DNA of 64,000 bases from an uncultured Ellagibacter sp. Its GTDB lineage: Bacteria; Actinomycetota; Coriobacteriia; Coriobacteriales; Eggerthellaceae. A model generated the notes under the pieces. The model saw nothing but the letters and a program-made list of their open reading frames with translations, was not told where the DNA came from and did no database searches. Made by a program: the position numbers and the translations under genes. Positions 1-8,372 of the stretch are shown piece after piece. The stretch's first letter is position 1; every line of letters begins with the position of its first letter. Where the stretch lies: positions 1 to 64,000 of the forward strand of contig CAKUKU010000006.1 in NCBI GenBank assembly GCA_934663775.1, given 5' to 3'.

Positions 1-74
1 GCACTTCGTGTTTGGCGGTTGTTCCTTCCCCGAATAGCGCTCTTTCGCTCTAGTCTGTTGGAGTAGAATAGCCC

Positions 75-1712
75 GTGAACGACGACTCACTGATTGGCAT
101 TTCCACGGGGAAGAGACGGGGTTTGACTCAGCACATCTTCACATACGATTGCACCCTGCGCGATGGCGAGCAATGCGAGGGCATCTCGCTTTCGCTCGAC
201 GACAAACTGCGCATCGTGGAACGGCTCGACGCCTTCGGAATCGACTTCATCGAGGGCGGTTTCCCCGCGTCGAACCCGAAGGACATTGAGTTTTTTCGCC
301 GTGTGAAGGAAATGCCGCTTGTCCATGCGCGCATCGCCGCGTTTGGGTCCACCTGCAAAAAAGGCACGCCAGCCGACCAGGACCAGGGCCTTGCCGACCT
401 CATCGAGTGCGGCGCTCCCGTGGCGACCATTGTGGGGAAAACATGGGATACCCAGGTCACGCGCGCGTTGCAGACCACGCTTGCTGAGAACTTGCGCATG
501 ATCGCCGACTCGGTCGCCTACCTGAAGGCCCACGGGCTCATCGTCGTGTTCGATGCCGAACACTTCTTCGACGGCTACAAGGCCAACCCCGACTACGCGC
601 TTGCGTGCATTCGCGCGGCGAGCGAGGCCGGCGCCGACTCCATCGATCTTTGCGAGACGAACGGCGGCGCGCTTCCCTTCGAAGTGGAAGAGGCACTCGC
701 CGTCGTCGCTCGCGCGCTTCCCGGCCAACAGCTGGGCATTCACTGTCACGACGATTCCGGTTGCGCAGTTGCCAACGCGCTTTCGGCCGTGCGCGCGGGT
801 GCGCTGCAGGTCCAGGGCACCGTCGGCGGCATCGGCGAGCGCGTGGGCAACACCGACCTGCTCACTGCCATAGCCGACATGGAGCTTAAGATGGGGCTTC
901 ACTGCGTTGGTACCGAAAACCTGCGCAACCTTACGCGAACCGCCCAGTTCGTCGCCGAGACGTGCAATCTGTCCGTTCCCGCGCACCACCCCTATACGGG
1001 CGCGTCGGCGTTCGCGCACAAGGGCGGCCTCCATGCGAGCGCCATCGCGCGATTCCCGGAGGCCTATGAGCACACGAGCCCTCGAAACGTCGGCAATGCG
1101 ACGCGGATGCTTGTGAGCGAGCTTGCGGGGAAGGCATCGCTTGTCGCGAAGGCGAAAAGCTTAGGAATCGATCTTTCTGACGACGCCCGCACGCTCCAGG
1201 CCGTGCTCGACGACGTGAAGGCGCGCGAGGCGCGCGGCTATTCCTACGAAGTGGCCGACGGCTCGCTCGCGGTGCTGATTAAACGTCACTTAGGAACCTA
1301 TACGCCCCATTTCACGCTAGAGAGCTTCCGCGTCATCGTCGACGATCGCGAGGACACGGGTGCGCTCGCGAAGGACGCGGCGAGCGAGGCCACGGTGAAG
1401 GTGCACGTGGGAGACCGCCGCATCGTTGCCACGGGCGAGGGCACGGGCCCTGTCGGTGCACTCGACGCGGCGCTTCGCATGGCCATCACGGAATACTTGC
1501 CCCAGGTGGCGAACATGGAACTCATCGACTACAAGGTGCGCATCCTAGACGAAGAAGACGCCGGCACGAGTGCCACGACGCGCGTCGTCATCACCACGAG
1601 CGACAAGCGCGGCAGCTGGGGTACGGTCGGTGTGAGCGAGAACATCATCGAGGCCTCGTGGAATGCGCTCGTCGATTCAATCGAGTACGGCCTCATGCGA
1701 GTGGAAGGGTAG
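75..1712 (+). CDS. cimA: (R)-citramalate synthase
   Basis: A 545-aa cytosolic enzyme that condenses pyruvate with acetyl-CoA to (R)-citramalate, the first step of the threonine-independent isoleucine route. The catalytic HMGL-type TIM barrel spans about residues 18-290. It opens with FTYDCTLRDGEQCEG, the family D-x-TLRDG-x-Q motif, and carries the metal-binding IHCHDDSG near residue 221. A LeuA-type regulatory dimerisation domain fills about residues 410-540, so feedback inhibition by isoleucine is likely (family knowledge). The GTG start has GGAG about 11 nt upstream; the N-terminal ~17 residues before the barrel could be shorter if a later start is used. 2-Isopropylmalate synthase is the alternative, but the overall pattern fits citramalate synthase better. 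A YerC-like gene starts 4 nt downstream. Confidence 0.9.
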   Translation: MNDDSLIGISTGKRRGLTQHIFTYDCTLRDGEQCEGISLSLDDKLRIVERLDAFGIDFIEGGFPASNPKDIEFFRRVKEMPLVHARIAAFGSTCKKGTPADQDQGLADLIECGAPVATIVGKTWDTQVTRALQTTLAENLRMIADSVAYLKAHGLIVVFDAEHFFDGYKANPDYALACIRAASEAGADSIDLCETNGGALPFEVEEALAVVARALPGQQLGIHCHDDSGCAVANALSAVRAGALQVQGTVGGIGERVGNTDLLTAIADMELKMGLHCVGTENLRNLTRTAQFVAETCNLSVPAHHPYTGASAFAHKGGLHASAIARFPEAYEHTSPRNVGNATRMLVSELAGKASLVAKAKSLGIDLSDDARTLQAVLDDVKAREARGYSYEVADGSLAVLIKRHLGTYTPHFTLESFRVIVDDREDTGALAKDAASEATVKVHVGDRRIVATGEGTGPVGALDAALRMAITEYLPQVANMELIDYKVRILDEEDAGTSATTRVVITTSDKRGSWGTVGVSENIIEASWNALVDSIEYGLMRVEG

Positions 1713-1716
1713 TGAA

Positions 1717-2010
1717 ATGAGCGAGTTAAGAACCCCCGAAGTTGAGAACCTGCTTACGGTCTTCGCGCGGTTAAACGACAACGACACGGTGTTTGCCCTG
1801 CTTGAAGACTTGTTCACGATTCGCGAGATCCGCGAAACCTCCCAGCGCCTCGCCGTGGCGCGCCTGCTCTCGGCGGGCAAGCCCTATTCCGCTATCGAGG
1901 AGGCCACGGGCGCCTCGGCGACGACCATCGCCCGCGTGTCGAAGTGCCTCTCCTACGGCGCAGGCGGCTACGCGGCCGCGCTCGAGGCGCTCGGCGACAA
2001 GGAAGAATAA
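1717..2010 (+). CDS. YerC/YecD-family TrpR-like DNA-binding protein
   Basis: A 97-aa protein of the TrpR-related YerC/YecD family. It is all helical, with a helix-turn-helix around residues 50-80 (GKPYSAIEEATGASATTIAR). The ATG start has GGAAGGG about 8 nt upstream, inside the end of cimA, so the two genes are probably cotranscribed and translationally coupled. The function of this family is poorly defined; a role as a small transcriptional regulator is inferred from the TrpR fold. Its position behind cimA suggests, but does not prove, control of amino-acid genes. Confidence 0.8.
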   Translation: MSELRTPEVENLLTVFARLNDNDTVFALLEDLFTIREIRETSQRLAVARLLSAGKPYSAIEEATGASATTIARVSKCLSYGAGGYAAALEALGDKEE

Positions 2011-2106
2011 CCTGCGAGTTTGCCCCCCGGCGCTCGGTGAGCTTAGCTTGCTTGAGACGCCTGCCGAAACGGGTGGGTGCCCTGCCGCTCGATGCTGCTA
2101 AGCCAC

Positions 2107-2736
2107 CTAACGTTCGGCGCGTGCTGCGAAGATTTCCAGAATGAGCTGGGCACGCGTCCCGATGAGCGCCGTGTTCTCATCGAGGAACCGGCGCACGTCG
2201 CTTAGGGGCAGCTGGAAGGGCGCTATGAGCTCGCTTTCCTCCGGTTGCGCATCGCCTGCCTTCTCCACCTGGGCAAATACAATTTGAATCGCCTCGTCGG
2301 TCAGCCCTGTCGACGAGAATCCCGCCTGGGGCAAAAGTCGGACAGGCTCATCGACGTCGGTGCGCAGGCGATACCCCGTCTCTTCGCGCAGCTCGCGGTC
2401 GACGCATTCGCGGATGCTCTCGTTGGGTTCCTTCAATCCTGCGGGGAACGCGATGCACCAGGAATTCAAGGGGTAGCGAAACTCGCGGATCAAAAGCAGC
2501 GTGCCCTCGCGCGTTTCGCCCACGATGCAAACGGCGTCCACGCGAGGCGCCTCGCCGCGGGCGTTCGTCAAAAGGCCCGCGCGGTATGCTTCGAGCTTCT
2601 TGCGCGACGTGCTCTCGTAGGCGTAGTCGGTGCCGTCGGGCAGCTCGTAGATGAGGATGTACTTGTTGATCCACCCCTCGCTGACCTGCTCGATTGCCTT
2701 CAGCTGCGGAATACCGTGAGTTGTTGCTGCGTCCAT
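2107..2736 (-). CDS. Nudix hydrolase, ADP-ribose pyrophosphatase-like
   Basis: A 209-aa hydrolase of nucleoside diphosphates linked to another moiety, most like ADP-ribose pyrophosphatases. The Nudix box G-x5-E-x7-RELREETGY is complete: it starts at GLKEPNE, about residue 100, and contains the metal-binding Glu pair. The start chosen is the ATG with AAAGGG 6 nt upstream; an in-frame ATG 12 codons earlier has no ribosome-binding site. The gene stands alone and converges with cimA-yerC. The exact substrate cannot be read from sequence. Confidence 0.85.
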   Translation of the reverse strand: MDAATTHGIPQLKAIEQVSEGWINKYILIYELPDGTDYAYESTSRKKLEAYRAGLLTNARGEAPRVDAVCIVGETREGTLLLIREFRYPLNSWCIAFPAGLKEPNESIRECVDRELREETGYRLRTDVDEPVRLLPQAGFSSTGLTDEAIQIVFAQVEKAGDAQPEESELIAPFQLPLSDVRRFLDENTALIGTRAQLILEIFAARAER

Positions 2737-2877
2737 GCGCGCCCTTTCTCGCTCGTCGTCGTTCGGCGCCATGATACACCAGGGGAAGGGATAGCGCCGT
2801 TTTCCGCAAGTCGCCGCGCGTCGCCCGTTGCTTGCCGCTCCCCGTGACCCCCCACGCCTCGGCAGCTTGCCTCTTTC

Positions 2878-2920
2878 CCAAGAAAAAGAGAAGCCCGCAA
2901 GGGGGGATCCTTGCGGGCTT
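2878..2920 (-). terminator. Rho-independent terminator of hsp20
   Basis: A perfect 12-bp stem (AAGCCCGCAAGG and complement) with a 6-nt loop. On the minus strand it is followed by CTCTTTTTCTT. It lies 75 bp downstream of the hsp20 stop codon. Confidence 0.9.
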
Positions 2921-2994
2921 GCGAGCTGGGGTATCGGACATGCCCAGCGTCAATCGGAGAAAAGAGAGGGAAAGGGAAATCGAGAGGGGAGGAG

Positions 2995-3447
2995 CTACGC
3001 GATGGCGATGGTCTTCTTCTCTTCGAGCTTCGGCTGAGGCTGCGGCTTGGGGACGTCGATCACGAGCGTGCCGTTCTCGAAGCGGGCCTTGATGTCCTCT
3101 TCCTTGACGTCCTCGCCTACGTAGAACGTGCGGCTGCACTTGCCCTCGAAGCGCTCCTTTCGTACCCAGGTGCCTTTCTTCTCGTCGCCTTCAGTGGACT
3201 CGGTCTTGGTCTCCGCGTTCACAGTGAGATAGCCGTCCTTGAGTTCGGCCTGAACGTCTTCCTTCTTGAATCCGGGCAGGTCGATGGTCATTTCGAAGCC
3301 GTCTTCATGTTCCTTGATGTCCGTGCGCATCAGCGTGGAGGAAGATTTCGGCGCCGGGGTGAACGGAGTGTTGAAGAACGCGTCGAACGGGTCTGCCATC
3401 AGGTCGTTGAAGAAATTCCTACGAGTCGGCATAAGCATGGTCATCAT
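2995..3447 (-). CDS. Small heat shock protein, Hsp20/alpha-crystallin family
   Basis: A 150-aa holdase chaperone that binds unfolding proteins in the cytoplasm under heat stress. The alpha-crystallin domain runs from about residue 42 (DIKEHEDGFEMTIDLPG) to about 138, with the family C-terminal G-x-L motif visible as NGTLVIDVP. The N-terminal region is Phe-rich (FFNDLMADPFDAFF), as usual for oligomer contacts. Several ATGs cluster at the 5' end; the one at the third codon of the longest frame is chosen because AGGAG sits exactly 6 nt before it, while for the first ATG the SD touches the start. Transcription comes from a sigma-A promoter overlapped by a CIRCE element about 190 bp upstream, so HrcA repression is expected. 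Confidence 0.92.
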   Translation of the reverse strand: MMTMLMPTRRNFFNDLMADPFDAFFNTPFTPAPKSSSTLMRTDIKEHEDGFEMTIDLPGFKKEDVQAELKDGYLTVNAETKTESTEGDEKKGTWVRKERFEGKCSRTFYVGEDVKEEDIKARFENGTLVIDVPKPQPQPKLEEKKTIAIA

Positions 3448-3623
3448 TGTCATCTCCTAATTACGGGGGACGCTCATCTTTGGGAATCGGCGGAGGCTTG
3501 CGCGTCGTGCGGTTTGCTTGCCTGCGCGGCGGGCGGCAACTCTGTCGCGCCTGCGCGGCGGGCTGAAACCCTGCGGCGCCTCGCTTTCGCTCCTTCTCGG
3601 CGTCCCTTCTTGGTTCGACTATC

Positions 3624-3665
3624 GTTATAGGCTCCTTGTTAGCACTCGTCAATGGAGAGTGCTAA
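3624..3665 (-). promoter_or_regulatory. CIRCE operator with embedded sigma-A promoter for hsp20
   Basis: TTAGCACTC-N9-GAGTGCTAA at 3639-3665 is a perfect CIRCE inverted repeat, the HrcA binding site. On the minus strand TTGACG (3647-3652, starting inside the CIRCE) and TATAAC (3624-3629) are separated by exactly 17 bp, giving a good -35/-10 pair directed at hsp20. HrcA bound here would cover the -35 element. The resulting leader is roughly 170 nt. Confidence 0.93.
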
Positions 3666-3809
3666 CTTGTCACAAACCTGACACATTTGCTAGAAGGTAA
3701 CTTGAGCGGTACAAGCTTAGATAATCGGAAGGAGAACGCAGGTATTCTCCAACCTGGGCAAAGCGGGTATGCTTTGGGGAGTAAGGGGCGAAAGATTGCG
3801 GGGTGTGGC

Positions 3810-4352
3810 GTGGCTCGAGTTGGCATCATTTCCGATACGCACGGCATTTTGCCTGGCGAAGCCTACAACGCGCTTGCCGACTGCGAGCACATCATCCATG
3901 CAGGCGACATTTGCGACCCGGGGATCGTCCGCGATCTGCAAACGCTCGCGCCCGTGACGGCGGTGCTCGGCAACAACGACTTCAACGAGTACGGCTTGTC
4001 GGTGCATCGTTTTGCCCACCCCGTCGTCGACGGCGTGCGCTTCCTTGTGGCGCACTACCCGCAGGACGTGCGCATCACGTTCGCGGGCTCGGGCGCGCTT
4101 GCGCCGGGCGACCCGTTGCCGAACGTATGTGTCCACGGGCACACGCACGTGCCCGAAGTTGTGGTGGGGAAGGATATTCGCCCTGCCGACTTGCTTATTT
4201 GCCCAGGCTCACCGACGATTCCCCGCGGCGGGTTCCCGCAATGCATAGCGAAGATCGACGTATGGGAAGGCCGCATCCTGTGCGCATGGGTCGAACGCAC
4301 CACTCCCGGCCCCCACTGCGGCGAAGTGGTCCTGCGCCACGACTTCGCATGA
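3810..4352 (+). CDS. YfcE/MJ0936-type metallophosphoesterase
   Basis: A 180-aa calcineurin-like phosphodiesterase. The metal-binding motifs appear in order: DTH (GIISDTHG), GD (HAGDICD), GNND (VLGNNDFN), the late His in FLVAHYP, and GHTH (VCVHGHTHVPE). Size and motif spacing match the YfcE family of single-domain phosphoesterases; the physiological substrate is unknown. I take the GTG two codons before the first beta strand (VARVGIISDTHG) as start; the upstream in-frame extension has no family similarity. The gene ends 16 bp from the convergent transporter gene. Confidence 0.82.
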   Translation: MARVGIISDTHGILPGEAYNALADCEHIIHAGDICDPGIVRDLQTLAPVTAVLGNNDFNEYGLSVHRFAHPVVDGVRFLVAHYPQDVRITFAGSGALAPGDPLPNVCVHGHTHVPEVVVGKDIRPADLLICPGSPTIPRGGFPQCIAKIDVWEGRILCAWVERTTPGPHCGEVVLRHDFA

Positions 4353-4368
4353 TTTTTAAGCCAGCAAA

Positions 4369-5781
4369 TTACCCTGCGATCAATCCTGCCCATGTCGTTA
4401 CGACGGGGGCGTAGCCTGCTAGGAAGATGGCGAGAATCGCCGCGGGAAGCACATACTTCACGTAGGCGTAGGCGCCTTTCGGAAAGCGCAGGCCCTCGCC
4501 CGCGTTCGCTTCGGCGATGAAGTTGTCCCAGCCCCAGCTTCGCTTCGAGGTACAAAACGCCAGGAAGATAAGGCATCCGATTGGCAGAATCGTGTTCGAC
4601 AGCAGGAAGTCTTCCAGGCTTTGCACGTTGCCGATGCCCGGCACCTCGAATCCCGACCACACGTTGAACCCAAGGGCGCACGGCACGCAAAGCACCATGA
4701 GCGCGATGCCCGCGCCGATGCAGGCGCGGCTGCGCGGCGTTCCCCATTCGTCGATGATGAACCCGATCACATTCTCGAAGATGCCGATGACGGTGGAAAG
4801 CGACGCGAAGCTCAGGAACAGGAAGAACAGCGTGCCCCACACGCCGCCCAGGGGCATCTGCCCGAACACGGTGGGCAGTGCCACGAAGACGAGGCTCGGC
4901 CCCGACGCCGGCTCGACGCCGTAGGTGAAGCAGCTGGGGAAGATGATGAATCCCGCGAGAATCGCGACGAGCACGTTCAGCGCGGTGATGTTCACCGCTT
5001 CGCCCGACATGCGGCGCTCGCGCCCCATGTGGCTGCCGAAGATCGACATCGACCCGATGCCGACCGATACCATGAAAAACGCCTGGCCCATCGCTGCGGA
5101 AACGGCCTGGCCGAAAGTGCTCCACTGCTCGGCGGGGGTGGCGCCCGCGAGCAGCTTCCCGAAATCGGGCATCAGGTAGAACGCGAGGCCTTCGGGTGCC
5201 CCCGGTAGCATGACCGAGCGCACGCACAAAACCAAGAGCACGACGAACAGCGCCGCCATCATAACCTTCGTCACGCGCTCGATGCCGCGCTCGAGTCCCG
5301 CGCGGTTCACGACGATGCTCATGCCCAAAACGACGACCGTCCACGCGATCGATTCCACGGGGTTGCCGATAAGCCTCCCGAACAGGGATTCCGCGCCCGA
5401 GGCGTCGAGCCCGTCGAACGCGCCTGTGGCTCCGTAGGCGCAAAACGCGAGCATCCATCCGGCGACCACGGCGTAGAACATGAGGAGAAGCCCCGAGCCC
5501 ACTAGCCCGATCCACTTGCAACGGTGCCACTTCGTCCCCGCGGGCTCGAGCTCATCGAAGCTGCGCGCGATTCCCTTGCGGCTCGCGCGTCCGCACGCGA
5601 ACTCGATGATGACGATGGGCAGTCCCATGACCGCCAAGAACAGCAGGATGAGCAGCACGAACGCCGCGCCGCCGTACTGCCCCACCAAATAGGGGAACCG
5701 CCACACGTTGCCCAGACCGATCGCGCAGCCTGCGCTCACCAGAATGAAACCGAGACGCGACCCGAATTGCTCGCGAGCCAT
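4369..5781 (-). CDS. Neurotransmitter:sodium symporter (SNF/NSS) family transporter
   Basis: A 470-aa membrane protein with about 11-12 hydrophobic helices. The NSS signature is at the N terminus: GSRLGFILVSAGCAIGLGN followed by VWRFPYLVGQYGGAAF, which form TM1 with its unwound sodium- and substrate-binding segment. These carriers import amino acids or related amines with Na+. The start is the ATG with AGGAG 9 nt upstream; an in-frame ATG 12 codons earlier is less well placed. The substrate cannot be assigned. An M18 aminopeptidase gene lies upstream on the same strand, separated by a terminator, so the two are independent units. Confidence 0.9.
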   Translation of the reverse strand: MAREQFGSRLGFILVSAGCAIGLGNVWRFPYLVGQYGGAAFVLLILLFLAVMGLPIVIIEFACGRASRKGIARSFDELEPAGTKWHRCKWIGLVGSGLLLMFYAVVAGWMLAFCAYGATGAFDGLDASGAESLFGRLIGNPVESIAWTVVVLGMSIVVNRAGLERGIERVTKVMMAALFVVLLVLCVRSVMLPGAPEGLAFYLMPDFGKLLAGATPAEQWSTFGQAVSAAMGQAFFMVSVGIGSMSIFGSHMGRERRMSGEAVNITALNVLVAILAGFIIFPSCFTYGVEPASGPSLVFVALPTVFGQMPLGGVWGTLFFLFLSFASLSTVIGIFENVIGFIIDEWGTPRSRACIGAGIALMVLCVPCALGFNVWSGFEVPGIGNVQSLEDFLLSNTILPIGCLIFLAFCTSKRSWGWDNFIAEANAGEGLRFPKGAYAYVKYVLPAAILAIFLAGYAPVVTTWAGLIAG

Positions 5782-5799
5782 AACATCTATCTCCTCACA

Positions 5800-5828
5800 T
5801 AAAAACGCCCGACGCATAGCGCCGGGCG
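5800..5828 (-). terminator. Terminator of the aminopeptidase gene
   Basis: A 10-bp stem with one mismatch (CGCCCGGCGC with GCGTCGGGCG on the minus strand) and a 3-nt loop, followed by TTTTTATG. It lies 34 bp past the M18 peptidase stop. Confidence 0.85.
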
Positions 5829-5862
5829 CGTATTTGCCTGGGAAAGTGTAGCTTATCTTGCC

Positions 5863-7275
5863 CTAGGCGTTCTCCAAAAACGCGAGGTAGCCCTTGTAGG
5901 CCTCGTAGATGTCGGCCTTGCTCGTGACCTCCCAGGGTGCGTGCATCGAGAGCACGGCCACGCCCGAGTCGATGACGTCCATGCCGTACTTCGCGGGCAG
6001 ATATGCGATCGTCCCGCCGCCGCCTGCATCGACTTTTCCCAGCTCAGCGGTCTGGAACGACACGTCCGCATCGTCCATCACGCGGCGCACGCGCGCGACG
6101 TATTCCGCGCTCGCGTCGTTGCTGCCGCTCTTCCCGCGTGCGCCCGTGTACTTGTTGAACACGAGCCCGCGCCCCAAAAACGCCGCGTTCTTCGGCTCGA
6201 ACACGCTCGCATAGGCGGGATCGAAGCCGGCGGACACGTCGGAGGAAAGCATGCTCGACGCGGAAAGCGCACGTCGTAGCGGGAGCATGCCGCCTTCGCC
6301 AGCAAGTTCCATGATCTCGGCGATGGTGTTCTCGAAGAAGTTCGACGCCATGCCGGTCGCGCCGACGCTTCCAATCTCCTCCTTGTCGACGAGCACGCAG
6401 ACCGCCGTCTTCGTCAAATCCGCCGGCGCCTCGAGCTGCGCGATGAGCGAGGTGTAGGCGCACACGCGGTCGTCTTGCCCGTAGCCGATGACCATGCTGC
6501 GGTCAAAGCCCAGCTCACGGGCGCGCCCTGCCGGCACCATCTCGATTTCCGCGGAAAGGAAGTCGGCCTCTTCGATGCCGTACTTGTCAGCCAGAAGCTT
6601 CAGCGCAAAGGCCTTCACCGGCTCCTTGGCGGCGTCTTTGTCGGCGGCCTCCTCGCCGCCTTCGATCGCGAGCGGGCGGTTGCCGATGAGGATATCTAAG
6701 TCCTCGCCCTCGACAATCTTGTTGCCCTTCTTGTCCATCTGCTGGCTTGCAAGGTGAATAAGCAGGTCGGACACGCAGAAGACGGGGTCGCCCTCGTCGT
6801 CGCCCACATTTATGTCCACGACCGTACCGTCCTTCTTGGCGATGACGCCGTGCATGGCGAGCGGGAGCGTGACCCACTGATAGTTCTTGATACCGCCGTA
6901 GTAGTGCGTGTCGAGAAGCGCGAACCCGTTGCTCTCGTAGAGCGGATTCTGCTTCAGGTCGAGGCGGGGGCTGTCAATGTGCGAGCCCAGGATGTTCATG
7001 CCTTCGCTTAAGGGCTTGCTTCCCAGCTGCACCAGGATGAGCGCCTTGCCGTGGGAATGTGCCCACACCTTGTCGCCCGCGGAAAGCGCGCGCCCCTCGC
7101 GGACGGCGTCGGCGAGCGAGACGTAGCCCGCTTTCTCAGCCATGCGGATGGCGGTTGCGGCGCAGCGCCGCTCGGTCTTGTTTTCCGAAATGAAGTCGAT
7201 GTAGTTGCTGGCCAGGCCTTCGAGGGCCTCGAGGTCCACTTCGTCGTACTTCTTCCAAGCTACTTCGTGTTCCAT
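5863..7275 (-). CDS. M18-family aminopeptidase (aspartyl aminopeptidase-like)
   Basis: A 470-aa dinuclear metallopeptidase that removes N-terminal, usually acidic, residues from peptides in the cytoplasm. Visible metal and catalytic motifs are GSHIDSPRLDLK (first His-x-Asp), VDKEEIGSVGATG (catalytic Glu pair), the SSDVSAGFDP segment, and the late SMHAPWEVTS His region. Length fits M18. The ATG is preceded by GAAGG on the minus strand; a longer frame upstream is read only because no stop intervenes. It probably works in peptide salvage. Confidence 0.9.
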   Translation of the reverse strand: MEHEVAWKKYDEVDLEALEGLASNYIDFISENKTERRCAATAIRMAEKAGYVSLADAVREGRALSAGDKVWAHSHGKALILVQLGSKPLSEGMNILGSHIDSPRLDLKQNPLYESNGFALLDTHYYGGIKNYQWVTLPLAMHGVIAKKDGTVVDINVGDDEGDPVFCVSDLLIHLASQQMDKKGNKIVEGEDLDILIGNRPLAIEGGEEAADKDAAKEPVKAFALKLLADKYGIEEADFLSAEIEMVPAGRARELGFDRSMVIGYGQDDRVCAYTSLIAQLEAPADLTKTAVCVLVDKEEIGSVGATGMASNFFENTIAEIMELAGEGGMLPLRRALSASSMLSSDVSAGFDPAYASVFEPKNAAFLGRGLVFNKYTGARGKSGSNDASAEYVARVRRVMDDADVSFQTAELGKVDAGGGGTIAYLPAKYGMDVIDSGVAVLSMHAPWEVTSKADIYEAYKGYLAFLENA

Positions 7276-7397
7276 GTCCTTCGACCTTTCGTGTTGTCCA
7301 AGGCGAATCGTGATGCAGGCAATTATAGTGCACGACGCCCGCGCCTCGGCGGATGTGAACGTTCTGCGAATTGCGGCGGGGAATGCGAGGAGGCGAC

Positions 7398-7454
7398 TTG
7401 CATAAGGTTCGGCAACTCGGTATAGTTTCTTATTGAGATAAATTCTCAATAAGA
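7398..7454 (+). promoter_or_regulatory. Rubrerythrin promoter with Fur/PerR-like palindromic operator
   Basis: TTGCAT (7398-7403) and TATAGT (7421-7426) are spaced by 17 bp. Directly downstream, spanning the likely +1, is a perfect inverted repeat TCTTATTGAGA-N5-TCTCAATAAGA (7428-7454). The A/T-rich palindrome over the start site of a peroxide-detoxifying gene fits a Fur-family repressor (PerR or Fur); the identity of the regulator is inferred. Confidence 0.8.
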
Positions 7455-7500
7455 TGAGGTTAACAAAACAGATAACAAGAACAATTGAGAGGGGCACATT

Positions 7501-8109
7501 ATGAACCTTCGTACCGAACTTCCCACCGCTGAGAACTCCAGCAACTTCAACGCTGTCGCCAACGCCGCCACCAAGGCGGGCACCACGCTCGAGAACCTGA
7601 AGGCCGCCGTTGCGGGCGAGACCGGCGCTTCCGCCAAGTACGCCGCCTTCGCCAAGGCCGCCAAAGAGCAGGGCTTCGACCAGCTCGCACGCCTGTGGGA
7701 GGCCACTTCTGCCGCCGAGCAGATCCACATCAACCTCGAAGCTTCCCTCGTGGAGGCCGAAGATCCCTCCTACACCCGCCCGACCGCCGAGGCTCCAGCT
7801 CCCGAGGCTATCGACCTCAACCTGATCGCCTCCGCCAACGGCGAGATCTTCGAGACCTCCGACATGTACCCCACCTTCATCAAGAAGGCGCAGGAAGAGG
7901 GCCATGCCAAGGCCGTCAAGGTGTTCACCAGGGCAAAGCTTGCCGAGGCCGTCCATGCCGAGAAGTACCTCGAGGCGTACAACAACATCGACGCCGCCGA
8001 TGACGACGCGTACTACCTCTGCCCGGGCTGCGGCTACATCCACAAGGGCGAGGACTTCGAGAAGTGCCCGATCTGCGGCGTTCCGAAGGCGAAGTTCCAG
8101 CGCTTCTAG
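7501..8109 (+). CDS. rbr: Rubrerythrin
   Basis: A 202-aa non-haem di-iron peroxidase that reduces hydrogen peroxide in anaerobes with electrons passed through its rubredoxin domain. The ferritin-like four-helix domain supplies Glu ligands in AVAGETGASAKY, EATSAAEQIH, and the later KLAEAVHAEKYL helix. The C terminus is a rubredoxin-like centre with CPGCGY (about residue 178) and CPICG (about 192). GAGAGGGG precedes the ATG. Codons are strongly biased, as in highly expressed genes. Expression is probably controlled by the palindrome overlapping the promoter. Confidence 0.95.
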   Translation: MNLRTELPTAENSSNFNAVANAATKAGTTLENLKAAVAGETGASAKYAAFAKAAKEQGFDQLARLWEATSAAEQIHINLEASLVEAEDPSYTRPTAEAPAPEAIDLNLIASANGEIFETSDMYPTFIKKAQEEGHAKAVKVFTRAKLAEAVHAEKYLEAYNNIDAADDDAYYLCPGCGYIHKGEDFEKCPICGVPKAKFQRF

Positions 8110-8233
8110 TCCCCTGCGGCGATATGCGTGGCTTGCGGCGAGCGATTCCCGCGCATTGCGGAAGGCGGGCGTCTTCCGCTCGGTTGCGGAATGTGAGCCG
8201 ACCGCCGCAACATCATGCGAGTGCGCTTCGGCG

Positions 8234-8249
8234 CGTTCCACGTGAAACA
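8234..8249. promoter_or_regulatory. Candidate parS (ParB-binding) site
   Basis: The 16-mer CGTTCCACGTGAAACA matches the conserved parS consensus TGTTTCACGTGAAACA at 14 of 16 positions, including the CACGTG core. It sits in the non-coding gap between rubrerythrin and the flippase gene. No parA/parB is visible in the window. Confidence 0.5.
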
Positions 8250-8251
8250 TG

Positions 8252-8284
8252 CGAAGCCGAGTCCTTCGGGGCTCGGCTTCTTCA
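8252..8284 (+). terminator. Probable rubrerythrin terminator
   Basis: Stem AAGCCGAG/CTCGGCTT with a 10-nt loop, followed by the modestly T-rich CTTCACTTTC. The T tract is weak. Confidence 0.6.
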
Positions 8285-8372
8285 CTTTCTGTGCAAATTG
8301 GTAACCCGTCAGAAGAGCGACTCTATAATCCTTGGATGAGACACGACACGAAGGGACAGCACGCGCGATTCC

